From positions 186,001-250,000 of the forward strand of contig NZ_JBEQCT010000005.1 of NCBI RefSeq assembly GCF_046054155.1: a stretch of DNA of 64,000 bases. Direction: 5' to 3'. The translations under genes were made by a program, and so were the position numbers. The DNA comes from Celerinatantimonas yamalensis. GTDB lineage: Bacteria > Pseudomonadota > Gammaproteobacteria > Enterobacterales > Celerinatantimonadaceae. This document shows positions 37,387 through 46,809 of the stretch, piece by piece. The notes under the pieces are model-generated. The model saw only the letters and a program-made list of their open reading frames with translations, did no database searches and had not been told where the DNA came from. Positions within the stretch are counted from its first letter, which is position 1. Every line of letters begins with the position of its first letter.

Positions 37387-38223
37387 ATGACAAAACAGAT
37401 CCAACGAGTCGCAGTGATCGGATGCGGATGGTTAGGTACACCGCTTGCCTATCATCTGGTCGCTAAAGGCTATCAAGTTCGAGGCAGCCGTCAACATACC
37501 AGTTCCAGAGCGGAGCTAACCCAAGCGGGCGTCATCAATGCCGCATTATCATTGACCCCGACTTTGCAATGTAGTGAATCGTTGCGATTATTTAATGACT
37601 GTGATCTATTGATCATCAATATTCCTCCTAAGCGTAAAGCGCATGATGCCCCTTTTTACATTGCCCAAATCGATGCGTTGATTGCGGTTGCGATTGAGTA
37701 TCAGATCCCTCGCGTTTTGTTTATTAGCTCCACATCAGTGTACGGTGAACAGCAAACGCAGGTTGATGAAACACTGCGCCCTGAGCCCAGCAGTGACTCA
37801 GGGCACACATTGCTGGCGATTGAGCAAAAGCTCATGTCGAATCGCGCTTTTCGTACTAGTATCTTACGTTTTGGTGGGTTAATTGGCCCTGGTCGTCATC
37901 CGGGGCGTTTTTTAGCTGGGCGTACCGTCGATGGTGGTGATACGCCTGTTAATCTGATTCATCAACGCGATTGTATTGGTTTGATTAGCGCAATCATTAA
38001 GCAAGATACCTTCCCTGGGGTCTTTAATGCTTGTTGTGATGGCCATCCAACCCGACGTGATTTTTATACGGCTGCTGCCAATGTTTTGCAACTGGCCCCT
38101 CCGTTATTTAGTGATGTTCCCGGTATTAGCAAAGTGATTGGTAATCAATTAATTAAACAAACGCTCAATTACACGTTCCAAGTACCTGATCCAGTCTGCT
38201 GGATTGAACAGGAGATCCCATGA
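37387..38223 (+). CDS. yeeZ: SDR-family NAD(P)-dependent epimerase-like protein YeeZ
   Basis: Atypical extended short-chain dehydrogenase. The Rossmann motif is [20 protein letters not shown] at the N-terminus, with [15 protein letters not shown] and [20 protein letters not shown], all as in E. coli YeeZ. The substrate is unknown. The start is ATG 37387 with GAGGAGAG upstream (278 residues); the longer frame from 37360 is not needed. Its stop overlaps the ltaE start by 4 nt (ATGA), and ltaE in turn overlaps yciA, so the three form a tight operon. Confidence 0.9.
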   Translation: MTKQIQRVAVIGCGWLGTPLAYHLVAKGYQVRGSRQHTSSRAELTQAGVINAALSLTPTLQCSESLRLFNDCDLLIINIPPKRKAHDAPFYIAQIDALIAVAIEYQIPRVLFISSTSVYGEQQTQVDETLRPEPSSDSGHTLLAIEQKLMSNRAFRTSILRFGGLIGPGRHPGRFLAGRTVDGGDTPVNLIHQRDCIGLISAIIKQDTFPGVFNACCDGHPTRRDFYTAAANVLQLAPPLFSDVPGISKVIGNQLIKQTLNYTFQVPDPVCWIEQEIP

Positions 38224-39236
38224 TTGATTTTCGTAGTGACACGGTCACCCAACCGACCATTGAGATGCGACGGGCCATGGCTGACGCCCCTGTTGGGGAT
38301 GATGTTTATGGTGATGACCCAACGATCGCGCATTTGCAACGTAGTGCGGCAGAGCGAATGGGCACTGAAGCCGCACTTTTTTGTACCTCTGGTACGCAAG
38401 CTAACTTACTGGCATTAATGAGCCATTGTGGCCGTGGTGATGAGTATATTTGCGGGCTGCAAGCGCATAATTTTAAATATGAGCAAGGCGGTGCTGCGGT
38501 TCTCGGCAGTATTCAACCACAGCCAGTGGTGAATCAGGCTGATGGCAGCCTCGCTATTGATGATATTCGCGCTGTGATTAAGCCTGATGATGTTCATTTT
38601 GCGCGAACTAAGCTGGTTTCCGTGGAAAATACGATTGGTGGACGCGTATTACCCATGAATTATTGGCCTGCGATACAACAGCTTTGTCACTCGCAGCAAT
38701 TAGCACTGCATATTGATGGCGCTCGGTTGTTTAATGCGAGCGTGCAACTGGGCGTCGATATTCAAAGCATTACCCGTCATGTCGATACCTTTACCATCTG
38801 TTTATCCAAAGGACTTGCTGCGCCAGTGGGAGCCTTACTCTTTGGCTCCAAAGACTTTATTCAACAAGCCACGCGTATTCGCAAAATGCTCGGTGGTGGG
38901 TGGCGCCAAGCTGGCATATTGGCTGCCGCGGGACAGATCGCCTTTGATGTGATGCCCGAGCGTTTAAGCGACGATCACGTACTCGCCCATTATTTAGCCA
39001 AACGATTAACCGAGATTGACGAATTTGAGGTTGACCCGCTCAGCGTTCAGACCAATATGGTCTATGCACGCTGTATGCAAGGCCGTTCCCGGGAGTTACA
39101 AATTTATCTACAAAGTCGCGACATCCTTATTTTTGGTGGGGATCCGATTCGGTTTGTGACTCATTTAGATGTAAATCAAGCGAGTGTCGATACCTTAATT
39201 AAAGGTATAAAAGATTTTTATACGAGGTCCATATGA
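38220..39236 (+). CDS. ltaE: Low-specificity L-threonine aldolase
   Basis: PLP enzyme that cleaves L-threonine or L-allo-threonine to glycine and acetaldehyde. Start [13 protein letters not shown] is the family signature. His83 stacks on PLP ([12 protein letters not shown]), Asp166 is in [10 protein letters not shown] and the PLP lysine is Lys197 in [12 protein letters not shown]. At 338 residues it matches E. coli (333). Translationally coupled to yeeZ and yciA by 4-nt overlaps. Confidence 0.95.
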   Translation: MIDFRSDTVTQPTIEMRRAMADAPVGDDVYGDDPTIAHLQRSAAERMGTEAALFCTSGTQANLLALMSHCGRGDEYICGLQAHNFKYEQGGAAVLGSIQPQPVVNQADGSLAIDDIRAVIKPDDVHFARTKLVSVENTIGGRVLPMNYWPAIQQLCHSQQLALHIDGARLFNASVQLGVDIQSITRHVDTFTICLSKGLAAPVGALLFGSKDFIQQATRIRKMLGGGWRQAGILAAAGQIAFDVMPERLSDDHVLAHYLAKRLTEIDEFEVDPLSVQTNMVYARCMQGRSRELQIYLQSRDILIFGGDPIRFVTHLDVNQASVDTLIKGIKDFYTRSI

Positions 39237-39661
39237 TAGACAAAACAGCTTCCCCAGAAGGACAGATGCTACTGAGAACCCTAGCAATGCCCGCGGATGC
39301 AAATGCCAATGGTGATATTTTTGGCGGTTGGATCATGTCACAAATGGATATCGCTGGGAGCATTTTGGCCAAAGAGATTGCGCTGGGGCGAACATGTACG
39401 GTGGCGGTTAACGGCATGACATTTTTAGAGCCGGTGCAGATAGGAGATGTCGTCTGCTGTTATGGCTCATGTTCGAAAGTGGGCAATAGTTCGCTGACGA
39501 TTCAACTCGAAGTTTGGGTAAAACCAGTATTGCGCCAAAGTAGTCCTGAAGAGCGCTTTTGCGTCACACAGGCAACATTTACCTATGTGGCGATTGATGA
39601 TGAAGGTAAACCACGACGGATACCTGAACAAAACCGTGCAATATATAGTCAAAAAGATTAA
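39233..39661 (+). CDS. yciA: Acyl-CoA thioesterase YciA
   Basis: Hot-dog fold hydrolase of short and medium acyl-CoA thioesters. Signature LRTLAMPADANANGDIFGGW with catalytic-type Asn and Asp, then MSQMDIAGSILAKEIA and VNGMTFLEPVQIGDVVCCY. At 142 residues it fits E. coli YciA (132). Last gene of the yeeZ-ltaE-yciA group; a hairpin follows its stop. Confidence 0.95.
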   Translation: MIDKTASPEGQMLLRTLAMPADANANGDIFGGWIMSQMDIAGSILAKEIALGRTCTVAVNGMTFLEPVQIGDVVCCYGSCSKVGNSSLTIQLEVWVKPVLRQSSPEERFCVTQATFTYVAIDDEGKPRRIPEQNRAIYSQKD

Positions 39662-39686
39662 CAAAGCAGACTGTGCCTGCTTTGTT
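39660..39686 (+). terminator. Hairpin between yciA and cinA
   Basis: A 10-bp stem AACAAAGCAG / CTGCTTTGTT with a 7-nt loop directly after the yciA stop. The T run is short, so it may only attenuate read-through into cinA. Confidence 0.6.
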
Positions 39687-39703
39687 CTAAAGAAGGAAGA
39701 CCC

Positions 39704-40972
39704 GTGGTTATAGAGATGCTAAGCACCGGCGATGAAGTGCTTCAAGGTGATATTGTAGATACAAATGCAGCATGGGCAGGGCAACAACTTGCAGAATGTG
39801 GACTTAAATTTGCCCGGCGACAAACTATCGCTGATGATCTTTCGACATTAGTCAGTGTGCTTGATGAGTGTTGTCGACGTGCGGATTGGCTGCTCGTTAA
39901 TGGTGGGCTCGGGCCGACCAGTGATGACCTCAGTGCACAGGCTGCTGCCGTTTTATTAGATGTGCCACTAGAGCTCAATCAGTTTTGGTTAGAGAACCTC
40001 AAGCGCTGGTATGCAAATAAGCAGCGGGAGATGCCAGAGAGTAACATTAAACAAGCCATGTTACCTGTCGGCGCTGAGTTGATTGATAACCCTATTGGAA
40101 CCGCTTGTGGGTTTGCTATTGTTCACCATGATTGCCAAGTCTTATTTACGCCCGGTGTTCCCAGCGAATTTAAACAGATGCTGAGCCAACAGTGGTTACC
40201 TCGTCTACCGAAGGGCGACCATGCGCCGATTAAGCGTTTTTTTACTTTCGGTTTATCCGAGTCTGGAGTCGATCAGCGACTTCAACAATTAGTGTTACCT
40301 GCTGGGGCGCGCTTAGGTTTTCGCGCTGCACGTCCTAGTATTGAAATTAAAGTCTTTGCCCCGAGCGCTCTGCAATCAGCATTACGTGAGGTCCATCAGC
40401 AGATCCGAAATATATTGGGAACGGAGTTATTTAGCGAAGATAGTGGTGATTGGGCAGCGCTCATTCAACAACTGATGTTAGCCAAAGAGTTAAAGCTGGC
40501 CTGCGCCGAATCGTGTAGTGGTGGCCTATTGGCCAGTCAGTTGATTAAAGTAGCCGGCAGCTCTGGTTATTTTGAGCGTGGATTTGTCACTTATACTAAC
40601 CTTGCCAAACAACAAATGCTAGGTGTTAGTGAGTCATTACTAACTCATTTTGGCGCTGTATCTGTAGAGGTTGCTCAAGCAATGGCACAAGGAGCGTTAG
40701 CGCACAGTGATGCCGATATAGCTTTGAGTATCACTGGTATTGCGGGTCCTGATGGGGGCAGCGATGAGAAACCTGTCGGCACGGTCTGTTTCGCGCTGGC
40801 AACTGAAACGCAGTGTTTTAGCCAATGCTTACAATTAACCGGGCGAACTCGTACGGCTATTCGTGAAACTGCTGTAGCAACAGCGTTAGATATGTTGCGT
40901 CGCTATTTACGCCAGCAACCCATGTGGGGTGAGTATGATTTGATTAAGCGGATACGAGAGGAGCAGTCATGA
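39704..40972 (+). CDS. cinA: CinA family protein (COG1058 pyrophosphatase + nicotinamide-nucleotide amidase)
   Basis: Two-domain protein for salvage of pyridine nucleotides. The N-terminal MoaB/MogA-like domain (EMLSTGDEVLQGDIVDTNAA, LLVNGGLGPTSDDLS) is the COG1058 type. The C-terminal PncC domain (LACAESCSGGLLASQLIKVA, LSITGIAGPDGGSDEKPVGT) deamidates NMN to NaMN. Full length at 422 residues. The start is GTG with AAGGAAG upstream; the next ATG (codon 5) would lose part of the first strand. It overlaps the following small gene by 4 nt. Confidence 0.93.
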   Translation: MVIEMLSTGDEVLQGDIVDTNAAWAGQQLAECGLKFARRQTIADDLSTLVSVLDECCRRADWLLVNGGLGPTSDDLSAQAAAVLLDVPLELNQFWLENLKRWYANKQREMPESNIKQAMLPVGAELIDNPIGTACGFAIVHHDCQVLFTPGVPSEFKQMLSQQWLPRLPKGDHAPIKRFFTFGLSESGVDQRLQQLVLPAGARLGFRAARPSIEIKVFAPSALQSALREVHQQIRNILGTELFSEDSGDWAALIQQLMLAKELKLACAESCSGGLLASQLIKVAGSSGYFERGFVTYTNLAKQQMLGVSESLLTHFGAVSVEVAQAMAQGALAHSDADIALSITGIAGPDGGSDEKPVGTVCFALATETQCFSQCLQLTGRTRTAIRETAVATALDMLRRYLRQQPMWGEYDLIKRIREEQS

Positions 40973-41166
40973 ACGATTTTAAAGCGCTTAATCAGCGCCA
41001 AAAAGATGGCTTTGCTCAGCAACAGCGTTGGCTCAAACAGGTTTTAGCAGGCAAGCTGGTAAACTGTCCAAGTTGCCAGCAAACTATCAGCGCGGATCGT
41101 CAAGGGGAACTGTTGCATCTACACTGCTGCAAAGGTTGTACCGATGTGGTTTTAACCCTTGGCTGA
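40969..41166 (+). CDS. Small zinc-ribbon-like protein, unrecognised
   Basis: 65 residues: a charged, helical N-terminal half rich in Gln (QRQKDGFAQQQRWLKQVL) and a C-terminal zinc-ribbon pattern C33-x2-C36 and C54-x2-C57, with an additional Cys53. GAGGAG lies 7 nt before the ATG, and the start overlaps the cinA stop (ATGA), so it is very probably translated. The function is unknown. Coupling to cinA hints at a related job but does not show one. Confidence 0.75.
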   Translation: MNDFKALNQRQKDGFAQQQRWLKQVLAGKLVNCPSCQQTISADRQGELLHLHCCKGCTDVVLTLG

Positions 41167-41178
41167 GTGCTTCACTGT

Positions 41179-42351
41179 TTAGCTGGCGTTGATAAATTGT
41201 TGTTCAGCCTTATTGACTTTATACAAGTAACGGCGAGATTCTGTTCTAGGGTGTTGCTTGGTCAGTGCGCGATAAACCGCTTGAGGGCTGAGTTGATTGA
41301 TACGCTGAATGGCTGATGATGGGCGACTTGAAAAGGTGTTAAAGACATTACCCGCTCCGCCGTTGTAGGCTGAGATCATGCTATAGCGACGTGATAGTGG
41401 ATTACGGATATCTTTCAAATAGATGCTTTTGAGAATATGCAGATAGGCGGTGCCAATATCTAAGTTAAATGCTGGGCGTAGCAGCTGCTGGCCAGTGGGG
41501 CGTCCACTTCGTTTTTTTATGCGCTGATAAACATCGGACCCTGCGGTAGTCGGGACCACTTGCATCAATCCATAGGCATTCGCGTGGCTGACTGCATAGG
41601 GGTTAAAACTACTTTCAGTTTTGACAATGGCATACACAAGGCTCTCTTGAACGTGATAGCGCCTCGCATATTTGCGAATGAGGCTGGCATAGCGATATTC
41701 ACGAATTTGTAAGCTGTCGCGGGTCAGTGGAAAATCGACATACCAGATCTTTTTATAGCCTAACTGGCGCGTTTTGAGGTGATATTTGATAAGGTAATCA
41801 GCATACCGATTGGCTCGCCAGCTCCATTCAATGGGTTGACCATCGTGATCGAGCACCTGCTTGTAAAGAAAAGGTTTTCCTTGGCCGAGAATGAATGCTT
41901 TATCAGAAAATAGGTCAACTTTGGTGGGATCATCTGGGGTTAATAAGGTGGCTACGATAGCTTGCTGGAGTTCCCGCTTGGGGCTCACGGTGGCAAGCGT
42001 TTCAACTTGAACCTGACCTTCATCAAAGTTAATACTTGCCCGCGTTCGATAATTATTAGTGTATTTCACGAACGTTTTTTGACTGGCGACTAAGTCATCG
42101 TTTTTTCCCCAAACTTGGTGGACATGATTAGTTAAACGATTAATCAGTCGATTGAAACCCACCACGTCTTTTTTAAGATCACGGGGGTGGGCCGCGTAAT
42201 ATCGTCCCTGAGATTGCGCTAATTGAGTGGCTGCCCGCGATGGATTATCCGATGTGAATACTCGAATAATCCGCTCAGGACCGACACCATTACTGCACCC
42301 ACTTAGTGCTGCTAAAGCTATTACAGATAGCGCTTTTGAGCATCCCTTCAC
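41179..42351 (-). CDS. mltC: Membrane-bound lytic murein transglycosylase C
   Basis: Outer-membrane lipoprotein transglycosylase. Lipobox LSGC with Cys19. An MltC-specific N-terminal domain at about 30-215 (HVHQVWG, TNNYRTRASINFDEGQVQVE) precedes the SLT domain with catalytic Glu246 in IVKTESSFNPYAVSHANAYG and GLMQVVPTTAGSDVY. Start GTG 42351 lies 9 nt after yggX, so the two are in one operon. The length of 390 residues is a little longer than E. coli MltC (359). Confidence 0.94.
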   Translation of the reverse strand: MKGCSKALSVIALAALSGCSNGVGPERIIRVFTSDNPSRAATQLAQSQGRYYAAHPRDLKKDVVGFNRLINRLTNHVHQVWGKNDDLVASQKTFVKYTNNYRTRASINFDEGQVQVETLATVSPKRELQQAIVATLLTPDDPTKVDLFSDKAFILGQGKPFLYKQVLDHDGQPIEWSWRANRYADYLIKYHLKTRQLGYKKIWYVDFPLTRDSLQIREYRYASLIRKYARRYHVQESLVYAIVKTESSFNPYAVSHANAYGLMQVVPTTAGSDVYQRIKKRSGRPTGQQLLRPAFNLDIGTAYLHILKSIYLKDIRNPLSRRYSMISAYNGGAGNVFNTFSSRPSSAIQRINQLSPQAVYRALTKQHPRTESRRYLYKVNKAEQQFINAS

Positions 42352-42360
42352 AATAGTCGA

Positions 42361-42633
42361 TTAATTGGCTGGTGGCGTGTAACCGTCGATAGTCACATCA
42401 CCTTGATTAAATAGAAATTCAATCATGGCACTTTCTAATACTTTGCGATCATCTAAATTCATTAAATTGAGTTTTTTCTCATTGATCAGCATCGTTTGTT
42501 TCGCTTGCCACATTGTCCATGCTTCTTTGCTGATATTATCATAGACACGTTTACCTAGATCCCCTGGGATCATCTGAAAATCCATTCCTTCGGCTTCTTT
42601 TTGCAAGCGCTGACAAAAAACCATCCGCGTCAT
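42361..42633 (-). CDS. yggX: Fe(2+)-trafficking protein YggX
   Basis: Small protein protecting Fe-S clusters and linked to iron trafficking and oxidative stress resistance. From ATG 42633 (GAGGA 5 nt upstream) it is 90 residues: [40 protein letters not shown] and [20 protein letters not shown], near identical to E. coli YggX. The longer frame to 42663 is not supported. It normally follows mutY directly; here 376 bp separate them. Confidence 0.95.
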   Translation of the reverse strand: MTRMVFCQRLQKEAEGMDFQMIPGDLGKRVYDNISKEAWTMWQAKQTMLINEKKLNLMNLDDRKVLESAMIEFLFNQGDVTIDGYTPPAN

Positions 42634-43009
42634 ATCGTCCTCTTTGTGTTTGGGGCTATCCAAATGGATGCATGAGTTATATCAAAACTAACGCTCAAGT
42701 GCTAGGGCGTGTGATGACTTCAAGGCTAGATGCGTTTGTTCTGACAGGGTATTGCTCGCAAAATAAGATACGATGTTTAATGATTTTAAATGAGTGATAA
42801 GTGTCAAATAGAATCGCTTGAGTCAGTGGTTCTTTGAGTTGCCTTTCACTGAATTTATTTTTATTCATTAAATTATTATTAATAACTGTGCGATATGTGT
42901 ACTGTCTTGTATAAAAGCCCGCCAACACGCCGTAAAAATAAGCCTTGAAACATCAATGCCCCGTAGTTTTCCCGCTAGTTGCTGCGTCTTAACTGAATGG
43001 ATAGGGTCG
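42634..43009. other. Unusual gap between mutY and yggX
   Basis: 376 AT-rich bp in a place where relatives have almost no gap. A 77-codon minus-strand frame (42695-42928) has no recognisable features. No repeat or terminator is clear. Confidence 0.4.
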
Positions 43010-44011
43010 CTAGTTAAAATGGCGACTAATAAATGCTCGAATAGGCGTGGGTAATCCTAAGTTATCTAATTGAGAGCGACTAAAAAATTGACCCTTTAAA
43101 TCCTCAGAAGGCGAGGCTTGCACGACTTCCGCATCTAATTTGTAGTGACTAAATACATGTTTAAATGTGCCGATCTGGATTTGCGGCTCTAATACTTGCG
43201 TGCTGTCATCTTGTGGCAAACACCACAATCCGGCCCAAATGCCTGGTGCCGGTCGCTTTTCTAAATAAAGCTGCTGGTCTTGTTCTATCCATATAAAGCG
43301 GCCGGCTTTGGTTGGCTGTTGCTTTTTAGGTTTGGGCGTTGGTAATTGTTCAACTCGCTGCTGTTGATAAGCCTGACAGCTCGTTTGCAGTGGACAAATG
43401 GTGCAGGCGGGATTTTTCGCGGTACAGATTGTTGCCCCCATATCCAACAGTGATTGTGCATAGGCTCGACAGTGGGTATCCAGTGTGTATTGCTCGGCAT
43501 AATCCCAAAGTTTACGACTGACTGCGCTGGTGGATGGCACGCCATCAATAGCAAAGTATCGGCAAAACAGTCGTCGCACATTACCATCGACGATTGGGCC
43601 ACGTTCATTATAAGCAAATGAGACAATTGCCCCGGCGGTATAGCGCCCTACGCCTGGGATCATCTCAATTTGTTTGAGCGTACGCGGATAATGAGCACTA
43701 AATTGTTCAAGAAGATACTGCGCGGCTTTTTGTAAATTGCGAGCTCGAGAGTAATAGCCTAATCCCTGCCAATGGTGCATGACGTGATCTTCAGTCGCAT
43801 GTGCCAAGGCCTGTAGATCAGGAAAGCTCGCCATCCAGCGCTCAAAATAAGGGATGACTGTTGCTACTTGTGTCTGTTGCAACATGATCTCCGAGACATG
43901 CACAGAATAAGGCGTTGGTCTTTGTTGCCAAGGAAGATCATGGCGGCCATGAGTATCGGCCCAATCGACGAGTATTTGATGGAACGATTGTGGTTGCAGA
44001 ACGCCTGTCAT
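43010..44011 (-). CDS. mutY: A/G-specific adenine glycosylase MutY
   Basis: Removes adenine opposite 8-oxoguanine. Catalytic Glu41 in SEIMLQQTQVATVIPYF, helix-hairpin-helix IPGVGRYTAGAI and catalytic Asp142 in PIVDGNVRRL. The 4Fe-4S ligands Cys196-x6-Cys203-x2-Cys206-x5-Cys212 are intact. The C-terminal MutT-like domain that reads oxoG is at about 230-330. At 333 residues it is a little shorter than E. coli (350). Start ATG 44011. Confidence 0.95.
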   Translation of the reverse strand: MTGVLQPQSFHQILVDWADTHGRHDLPWQQRPTPYSVHVSEIMLQQTQVATVIPYFERWMASFPDLQALAHATEDHVMHHWQGLGYYSRARNLQKAAQYLLEQFSAHYPRTLKQIEMIPGVGRYTAGAIVSFAYNERGPIVDGNVRRLFCRYFAIDGVPSTSAVSRKLWDYAEQYTLDTHCRAYAQSLLDMGATICTAKNPACTICPLQTSCQAYQQQRVEQLPTPKPKKQQPTKAGRFIWIEQDQQLYLEKRPAPGIWAGLWCLPQDDSTQVLEPQIQIGTFKHVFSHYKLDAEVVQASPSEDLKGQFFSRSQLDNLGLPTPIRAFISRHFN

Positions 44012-44084
44012 AACTCTCTCATTTTGAAAAACTGAGGCACTATAGCATGGTCAAAACAGAGCGAAAACCATGAAAAAAGTAGGT

Positions 44085-44555
44085 TTAAGAGTCGCTATGG
44101 TAATCGGTTGGCAACTGTGTTGTTGCTTTTAAAGTTTCCATCGCAAAGGCGGAACTGATATCTGCAAAATCAAGCTGTTCGATAAGTTTTTTGTAGATGC
44201 AGTCGTAGCGTTCAATATCGGGAACGACGACTTGCAATTGATAATCAGTATCACCACTCATGCGATGTGCTTCGATAATCTCAGGAATATCATTGACGAG
44301 TTGCTTGAAGCGATTAAGCCAGCTTTGCGTGTGCGATGAGGTTTTGATTGAAACAAACACGGTGACACCTAGATTGAGTTGTCCTCTATCAAGCAGCGCG
44401 ACTTTAGCTCGAATCACACCACTCTGTTCTAATTTTTGAATGCGTCGCCAGCAAGGGGTGGCGGATAGCCCCACACGCTCGGCAATGGTTTGCAAGGGTA
44501 AAGTGGCGTCACGTTGTAACAGGCTTAAGATAAGTCGATCTTTACTATCAAGCAT
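44085..44555 (-). CDS. decR: AsnC/Lrp-type regulator DecR (CyuR, YbaO-like)
   Basis: Close to E. coli YbaO/DecR, the cysteine-responsive activator of cysteine degradation. N-terminal HTH (MLDSKDRLILSLLQRDATLP, LSATPCWRRIQKLEQSGVI) and C-terminal RAM domain (GDTDYQLQVVVPDIERYD). 156 residues. It is divergent from the cysteine desulfidase gene at 44711, which it should control from the 155-bp gap. The gap is very AT-rich, as Lrp-type sites usually are. Confidence 0.88.
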   Translation of the reverse strand: MLDSKDRLILSLLQRDATLPLQTIAERVGLSATPCWRRIQKLEQSGVIRAKVALLDRGQLNLGVTVFVSIKTSSHTQSWLNRFKQLVNDIPEIIEAHRMSGDTDYQLQVVVPDIERYDCIYKKLIEQLDFADISSAFAMETLKATTQLPTDYHSDS

Positions 44556-44710
44556 TGAATTGTTCTTAAGTTTGATATATTAGAATAATTTTACATTATT
44601 AATGCTAAATATAGAAAAATTTTCTAAAAATAAAATTATAATAAACGACTTTGCAATTTTTTTGCATGGCGATGGCGATATGCTGAGAGCTCAATACAAA
44701 GGAGTAATTC

Positions 44711-45985
44711 ATGTCGGCAACAATCGGATATTTAGATACGTTAAAACGCGCTTTAAAACCAGCTCTTGGCTGTACTGAACCGCTGACCGTTGCGTTAGCC
44801 GCGGCCCATGCTCGTCATCATTGCCCCGGTGCGCTACTGTCGATGCAGATCTGTGTGAGTGCGAACCTGTTTAAAAATGCAGCCGGTGTATTTGTCCCTG
44901 GAACAGGCATGACAGGACTTGCCATTGCCGCTGCGACGGGATGGTTTTGTGGCAATAGCGAGGCTGGATTAGAAGTGCTTGCGAAGCTTTCCCCTGAGGG
45001 GTTGGATGCGGCCAAGCAATTGATCGACAAGCAACAGATCACACTCAACTATATCGATCATGACGATGTTTTTTATACTTGCCTTGAGGTGACAACTGAT
45101 CAGTCAAAAGCAAAAGTGGTGATGGGGCAACAGCATGATGGTGTGCTAAGTATCGAAGTCGATGGACAGTGTTGCTATCAGGATGCATCGAACCGCTCAG
45201 CGGTATGCGAGCGCGTACCTGCTGAGGGGTGGTCAGTGCGGCAAATCGTTGAATTTATTACTCAAGTCGATCTTGCTGAACTGCATTTTATCGAGCAAAG
45301 CGCCACTTTAAACCAAGCGCTTAGCGATGTGGGGCTTACTGAGAAATTGGGACTTGCAGTTGGTGCATCCCTCTACCAGCAGCAGCAAGCAGGATGGTTG
45401 AGCGATGATTTAGCGAGTCGCGCGATGATCCTGAGTGCTTCAGCCAGTGATGCACGTATGGCTGGTGCGCCAATGGCTGCGATGAGTAACTCTGGAAGTG
45501 GTAACCAGGGAATTGCAGCAACCATGCCGGTGGTTGCGGTTGCACAAATATTACAGGTTAGCAATGAGCAGAGGTTACGCGCGCTGGCGATGAGTCATCT
45601 ATTAGCAGTGTATATCAAAAAAATGCAGTCACCCTTGTCGGCTCTGTGCGCGGCGACAACTGCAGCGATGGGCTCAGCTGCTGCCATTAACTGGTTACTC
45701 GGTGGCGATGTGTCACAAATTGAGCAAACTATTCGCTATATGATCGGTGATATTAGTGGCATTTACTGTGATGGTGCCAAACCCGGCTGCGCATTGAAAG
45801 TCTCAACTGGAGCATCGGCAGCGGTTAAAGCTGCCCTGTTAGGCTTAAATGGTGGGAGTGCTCGCAGCGATGGTATGTTGGAAAGCTCTGTGGATGATTC
45901 ATTAAGAAACCTTGGAGAGTTAACTTGGAAACCCCTTCAAGCGACCGATCAACAAATTGTCCGTTGGATTGCTGCGCGCCAATAA
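44711..45985 (+). CDS. cyuA: L-cysteine desulfidase CyuA (UPF0597/YhaM)
   Basis: Oxygen-sensitive Fe-S enzyme that degrades L-cysteine to pyruvate, ammonia and sulfide. Family motifs: ALKPALGCTEPLTVALAAA, KNAAGVFVPGTGMTGLAIAA, MSNSGSGNQGIAATMPVV and GDISGIYCDGAKPGCALKVS, with the cysteines that bind the cluster. 424 residues, family size. AAGGAG stands 7 nt before the ATG. The decR/cyuA divergent pair makes a cysteine detoxification unit; the transporter cyuP is not next to it. Confidence 0.92.
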   Translation: MSATIGYLDTLKRALKPALGCTEPLTVALAAAHARHHCPGALLSMQICVSANLFKNAAGVFVPGTGMTGLAIAAATGWFCGNSEAGLEVLAKLSPEGLDAAKQLIDKQQITLNYIDHDDVFYTCLEVTTDQSKAKVVMGQQHDGVLSIEVDGQCCYQDASNRSAVCERVPAEGWSVRQIVEFITQVDLAELHFIEQSATLNQALSDVGLTEKLGLAVGASLYQQQQAGWLSDDLASRAMILSASASDARMAGAPMAAMSNSGSGNQGIAATMPVVAVAQILQVSNEQRLRALAMSHLLAVYIKKMQSPLSALCAATTAAMGSAAAINWLLGGDVSQIEQTIRYMIGDISGIYCDGAKPGCALKVSTGASAAVKAALLGLNGGSARSDGMLESSVDDSLRNLGELTWKPLQATDQQIVRWIAARQ

Positions 45986-46077
45986 CTCTATTGCATAAAT
46001 AGCGCACTTTTTATCTTGCGATTGGCGCTGCTTTTTGGATAATGCGGCCATGATTTTCGACTGACCAGAGATAAGTG

Positions 46078-46809
46078 ATGAGTGAAACAGACGAACAAGC
46101 GCCAACCGCAGATGGCAAAATCAAGCGACAGATCCGCAGTTTTGTTAAACGAGAAGGGCGCTTAAGTAATCGTCAGGCTCATGCGCTAGATAATTTGTTG
46201 CCTGTTTATGGATTGACACACCAATCCCAACCGTATGATCTAGACGCTATTTTTGGTCGTCAAGCGCCGCGGGTTGTAGAGATCGGCTTTGGTATGGGTA
46301 AATCCTTAGTGGAGATGGCACAATGCAATCCACAATGGGATTTTATCGGGATCGAAGTTCATCGCCCCGGAGTTGGCGCTTGTTTGGCCGATCTCTTTGA
46401 TCTGCAACTGAGCAATTTGCGAGTGGTTGAACATGATGCTGTGGAAATTTTAAAGGATTGCATCAGCGATAATAGTTTGGATAAATTGCAGTTGTTTTTC
46501 CCAGATCCATGGCACAAAAAACGCCATCATAAGCGACGTATTGTACAACCTGATTTCGCTCAATTAGTACGGCGAAAGCTACATGTTGGTGGCATCTTCC
46601 ATATGGCAACAGATTGGCAAAATTACGCCGAACAGATGCTAGAAGTGATGTCTCAAGCCGAAGGTTACCAGAACTTATCTGCCCATGGGGACTATGTTGA
46701 ACGCCCGCAGTGGCGTCCGTTGACGAAGTTTGAAAACCGAGGCCAAAAGCTTGGCCTCGGCGTATGGGATTTAATGTTCGAAAACCGCGAACTATTCCAC
46801 CAAAAATAG
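46078..46809 (+). CDS. trmB: tRNA (guanine-N7)-methyltransferase TrmB
   Basis: Methylates G46 of tRNAs with SAM. SAM motif [16 protein letters not shown], then [16 protein letters not shown], the family motif [20 protein letters not shown], and [12 protein letters not shown] with [10 protein letters not shown] at the end. ATG 46078 is preferred to the GTG one codon before it, since AGAGATAAG then has better spacing. 243 residues. It converges on hemW and overlaps it by 18 nt. Confidence 0.95.
   Translation: MSETDEQAPTADGKIKRQIRSFVKREGRLSNRQAHALDNLLPVYGLTHQSQPYDLDAIFGRQAPRVVEIGFGMGKSLVEMAQCNPQWDFIGIEVHRPGVGACLADLFDLQLSNLRVVEHDAVEILKDCISDNSLDKLQLFFPDPWHKKRHHKRRIVQPDFAQLVRRKLHVGGIFHMATDWQNYAEQMLEVMSQAEGYQNLSAHGDYVERPQWRPLTKFENRGQKLGLGVWDLMFENRELFHQK

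Noticed and set aside
42695..42928. 77-codon minus-strand ORF in the mutY-yggX gap
   Set aside because: AT-rich, no domain, signal or membrane pattern and no clear ribosome site; listed only as a gap feature.
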